Shown in pieces: positions 62,153-64,000 of a DNA stretch of 64,000 nt. Position 1 is the stretch's first letter; every line of letters starts with the position of its first letter. The stretch comes from Janthinobacterium rivuli (GTDB lineage Bacteria; Pseudomonadota; Gammaproteobacteria; Burkholderiales; Burkholderiaceae_D): NCBI RefSeq assembly GCF_009208735.1, contig NZ_WFLJ01000011.1, forward strand, positions 1 through 64,000. Reading direction: 5' to 3'. The position numbers were made by a program, and so were the translations under genes. The notes beneath the pieces were generated by a model. It did not search any database, had not been told where the DNA came from, and saw only the letters and a list, made by a program, of their open reading frames with translations.

Positions 62153-62919
62153 AGCTGGCGGTACCCGGTTTGAGCCGGCGCCGCGGCGCGTTGGCCGCCG
62201 CGCTGGCTGTTCCCGTTCTGATGCTGTGCTGCAACGCCGCTGGCGCGCAGGACTTGCTGGCCGGCGTGGTGCCGGGCGCGAAGACCGACCTGTCGGTCAA
62301 GATGCAGATCCTGGTCGTCATGACGCTGCTCGGGCTGCTGCCCGTGATGGTCATGATGATGACCAGCTTTACCCGCTTCGTCATCGTGCTGTCCCTGCTG
62401 CGCCAGGCCCTGGGCCTGCAGCAGGGCTTGCCCAACCGTATCGTCACGGGCATCGCCCTGATTCTCACCTTGCTGGTCATGCGTCCCATCGGCGACCAGG
62501 TGTGGAAGGAAGCGTTCGTGCCTTACGACCGCGACCAGATCGGCATGCAGGAAGCGCTGAAGATCGCCGAAGTGCCGATTTCGCGCTTCATGCTGGCGCA
62601 GACGAGCAAGGCCGCGCTGGCGCAGATCGCGCACCTGGCCGGCGAGCCGTCGAGCATGCGCCCGCAAGACCACAGTTTCACGGTCAAGCTGGCCGCGTTT
62701 GTCTTGTCCGAACTCAAGACGGCGTTCCAGATCGGCTGCATGCTGTTCATCCCCTTCCTCATCATCGACCTGGTGGTGGCGTCCGTGCTGATGGCCATGG
62801 GCATGATGATGCTGTCGCCGCTCGTCATCTCGCTGCCGTTCAAGCTGCTGCTGTTCGTGCTGGTCGATGGCTGGACCCTGACCGTCAACACTTTAGTTAC
62901 CAGCATACAGGGCTATTGA
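62149..62919 (+). CDS. fliP: Flagellar export apparatus protein FliP
   Basis: A 256-residue membrane protein with a signal-like N-terminus and FliP signatures: MMMTSFTRFVIVLSLLRQAL, PNRIVTGIALILTLLVM, and FQIGCMLFIPFLIIDLVV. It is part of the export gate. It follows fliN directly, with no fliO between them, as in other lateral systems. The gene overlaps fliN by four bases. Confidence 0.96.
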   Translation: MKLAVPGLSRRRGALAAALAVPVLMLCCNAAGAQDLLAGVVPGAKTDLSVKMQILVVMTLLGLLPVMVMMMTSFTRFVIVLSLLRQALGLQQGLPNRIVTGIALILTLLVMRPIGDQVWKEAFVPYDRDQIGMQEALKIAEVPISRFMLAQTSKAALAQIAHLAGEPSSMRPQDHSFTVKLAAFVLSELKTAFQIGCMLFIPFLIIDLVVASVLMAMGMMMLSPLVISLPFKLLLFVLVDGWTLTVNTLVTSIQGY

Positions 62920-62922
62920 CCG

Positions 62923-63195
62923 ATGTTTACCCCTGAAGTCGCCGTCGACCTGATCATCGAAGCGCTGCATGTCGTGATGCTGCTGGTGGTGATCCTGGTC
63001 GTGCCCGGTTTGCTCATGGGCTTGCTGGTCGCGCTGGTGCAGGCGGCCACCTCGATCAATGAACAGACCATGAGTTTCCTGCCGCGCCTGCTGGTCACCT
63101 TGCTGGCCCTGATCCTGGCCGGACGCTGGATGGCCGGTTACCTGATGGATTATTGCGTGTCCATTTTTCAGCGCGCCGCCACCCTGGTCGGATAG
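62923..63195 (+). CDS. fliQ: Flagellar export apparatus protein FliQ
   Basis: A 90-residue protein with two transmembrane helices: VVMLLVVILVVPGLLMGLL and a C-terminal TLLALILAGRWM, with QAATSINEQTMSFLPRL between, the FliQ signature. Part of the export gate. It follows fliP by three bases. Confidence 0.95.
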   Translation: MFTPEVAVDLIIEALHVVMLLVVILVVPGLLMGLLVALVQAATSINEQTMSFLPRLLVTLLALILAGRWMAGYLMDYCVSIFQRAATLVG

Positions 63196-63206
63196 CGCCG
63201 CGCGCC

Positions 63207-64000
63207 ATGGATCAGATATTCAATCAGGTGCTGCCGTTTCTGCTGGCCGTGTGGTGGCCGTTCTGCCGCATCCTGGCCATGCTCAGCGCCTCGCCCGTGA
63301 TCGGCGACGCCATGGTGCCCGTTCCCGTGCGGGTGCTGCTGTCGCTGGTGCTGGCGATCCTGATGCTGCCCGTGATGCAGGCGTCGGGCATCTCGCAGGA
63401 CTTGTTGAAGATCGATCCGTTTTCCCTGCACGCCGCCGTCGCCACCCTGGAGCAGGCCATCATCGGCTTCGTCCTCGGCCTGGCCTTCCACTTCGCCATG
63501 TCCGTCATGTCGGTGCTCGGTTACCTGGTGTCGAGCCAGGTGGGCTTCTCCATGGCCGTCATGAACGATCCGCTCAATGGCACCTCGTCGGACGTGATCA
63601 CGGGGCTGCTGACCATCATGTGCATGATCGTGTTTTTCGCCATCGACGGCCACCTCGTGCTGACGGGCGTGATCGGCGCCAGTTTCACGGCCTGGCCCGT
63701 AGGGCAGGGCTACGGGCCGATGCTGCTGCAGACGGTGGCGTATAACGTGGCGTGGATCTTCGCCGCCGCCATGCTGCTGGCCTTGCCCATCGTCTTTTCC
63801 ACCATGGTGGTGCAGCTGGGCTTTGGCTTCCTGAACCGCGTGGCGCCGTCGCTGAACCTGTTTTCGCTGGGGTTTTCCATGATCACCATGTTCGGCCTCT
63901 TGATGCTGATACAGATCGTGCGCTTCATCCCGGAACACTATGTCGCCATGACGAATCGCGTGCTCGACATGATCGCCGAACAAATGCGGGTGGCCCATGG
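63207..64000 (+). CDS. fliR: Flagellar export apparatus protein FliR (runs off the window)
   Basis: At least 264 residues are visible and the frame is still open at the end, so the true stop lies beyond 64000, probably only a few codons on. The N-terminus (MDQIFNQVLPFLLAVWW), PVIGDAMVPVPVRVLLSLVL and the hydrophobic pattern of six helices match FliR. It is the gate subunit preceding flhB and flhA in other loci. ATG 63207 comes 11 bases after the fliQ stop. Confidence 0.93.
   Translation, partial: MDQIFNQVLPFLLAVWWPFCRILAMLSASPVIGDAMVPVPVRVLLSLVLAILMLPVMQASGISQDLLKIDPFSLHAAVATLEQAIIGFVLGLAFHFAMSVMSVLGYLVSSQVGFSMAVMNDPLNGTSSDVITGLLTIMCMIVFFAIDGHLVLTGVIGASFTAWPVGQGYGPMLLQTVAYNVAWIFAAAMLLALPIVFSTMVVQLGFGFLNRVAPSLNLFSLGFSMITMFGLLMLIQIVRFIPEHYVAMTNRVLDMIAEQMRVAH

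Noticed and set aside
1-64000. CRISPR arrays, insertion sequences, prophage, rRNA or tRNA genes
   Set aside because: No regularly spaced repeats, transposase or integrase frames, or RNA gene signatures were recognised by reading; a dedicated scan was not possible.

Overview
The window is GC-rich, densely coded bacterial chromosome. Protein families and gene order (NasT/NasS with siroheme methyltransferase, recC-recB-recD, a short DUF3460 protein, many LysR regulators, and a complete second flagellar locus) suggest a betaproteobacterium of the Oxalobacteraceae, such as Janthinobacterium, Massilia or Duganella. This taxonomic call is inference from family recognition; no marker rRNA or tRNA gene was seen.

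Region 1 (1-3000) holds the tail of a methylmalonate-semialdehyde dehydrogenase, then a nitrate-sensing unit: an ANTAR antiterminator (NasT type), a signal-peptide-less NrtA-like sensor (NasS type) and uroporphyrinogen-III C-methyltransferase for siroheme. Region 2 (3000-25100) is mixed housekeeping and signalling: a secreted cyclase, two LysR regulators, a CHASE-PAS hybrid histidine kinase, the recombination enzyme RecBCD encoded as recC-recB-recD with overlapping ends, a Cache chemoreceptor with a C-terminal CheR-binding pentapeptide, a DMT exporter, a PBP7-type peptidase and a LytS/LytTR two-component pair. Region 3 (25100-35730) carries a molbindin, a sulfate-binding protein, an acetyltransferase, a glutamine amidotransferase, a degenerate EAL protein, a Tat-type M15-like peptidase, a PACE efflux protein and a PAS-GGDEF-EAL protein.

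Region 4 (35726-64000) is one flagellar locus of about 28 kb, best read as a secondary (lateral, Flag-2/Laf) system. Minus strand, in transcription order: fliE-F-G-H-I-J, then fliD-S-T-K-L-A-motA-motB, flgM-flgN, a separate glucosaminidase, then flgB-C-D-E-F-G-H-I-J-K-L and a lafW-position gene. Plus strand: flgA in the middle, and a short FliM, fliN, fliP, fliQ, fliR running off the end. It encodes export apparatus, basal body, hook, cap, chaperones, its own sigma-28, anti-sigma factor and stator. No flagellin, lafZ or sigma-54 activator LafK is present, the FliM lacks the N-terminal CheY-binding segment, fliO is absent, and the FlgJ functions are split over two genes. The position where lafK would lie (between fliE and fliM) is instead a 551-base noncoding stretch with two strong inverted repeats.

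No mobile element, CRISPR array or prophage was recognised. Most unusual signal lies in the composition of the flagellar locus, its noncoding hairpin region, a REP-like palindrome between flgI and flgJ, and the hairpin leader between nasT and nasS.
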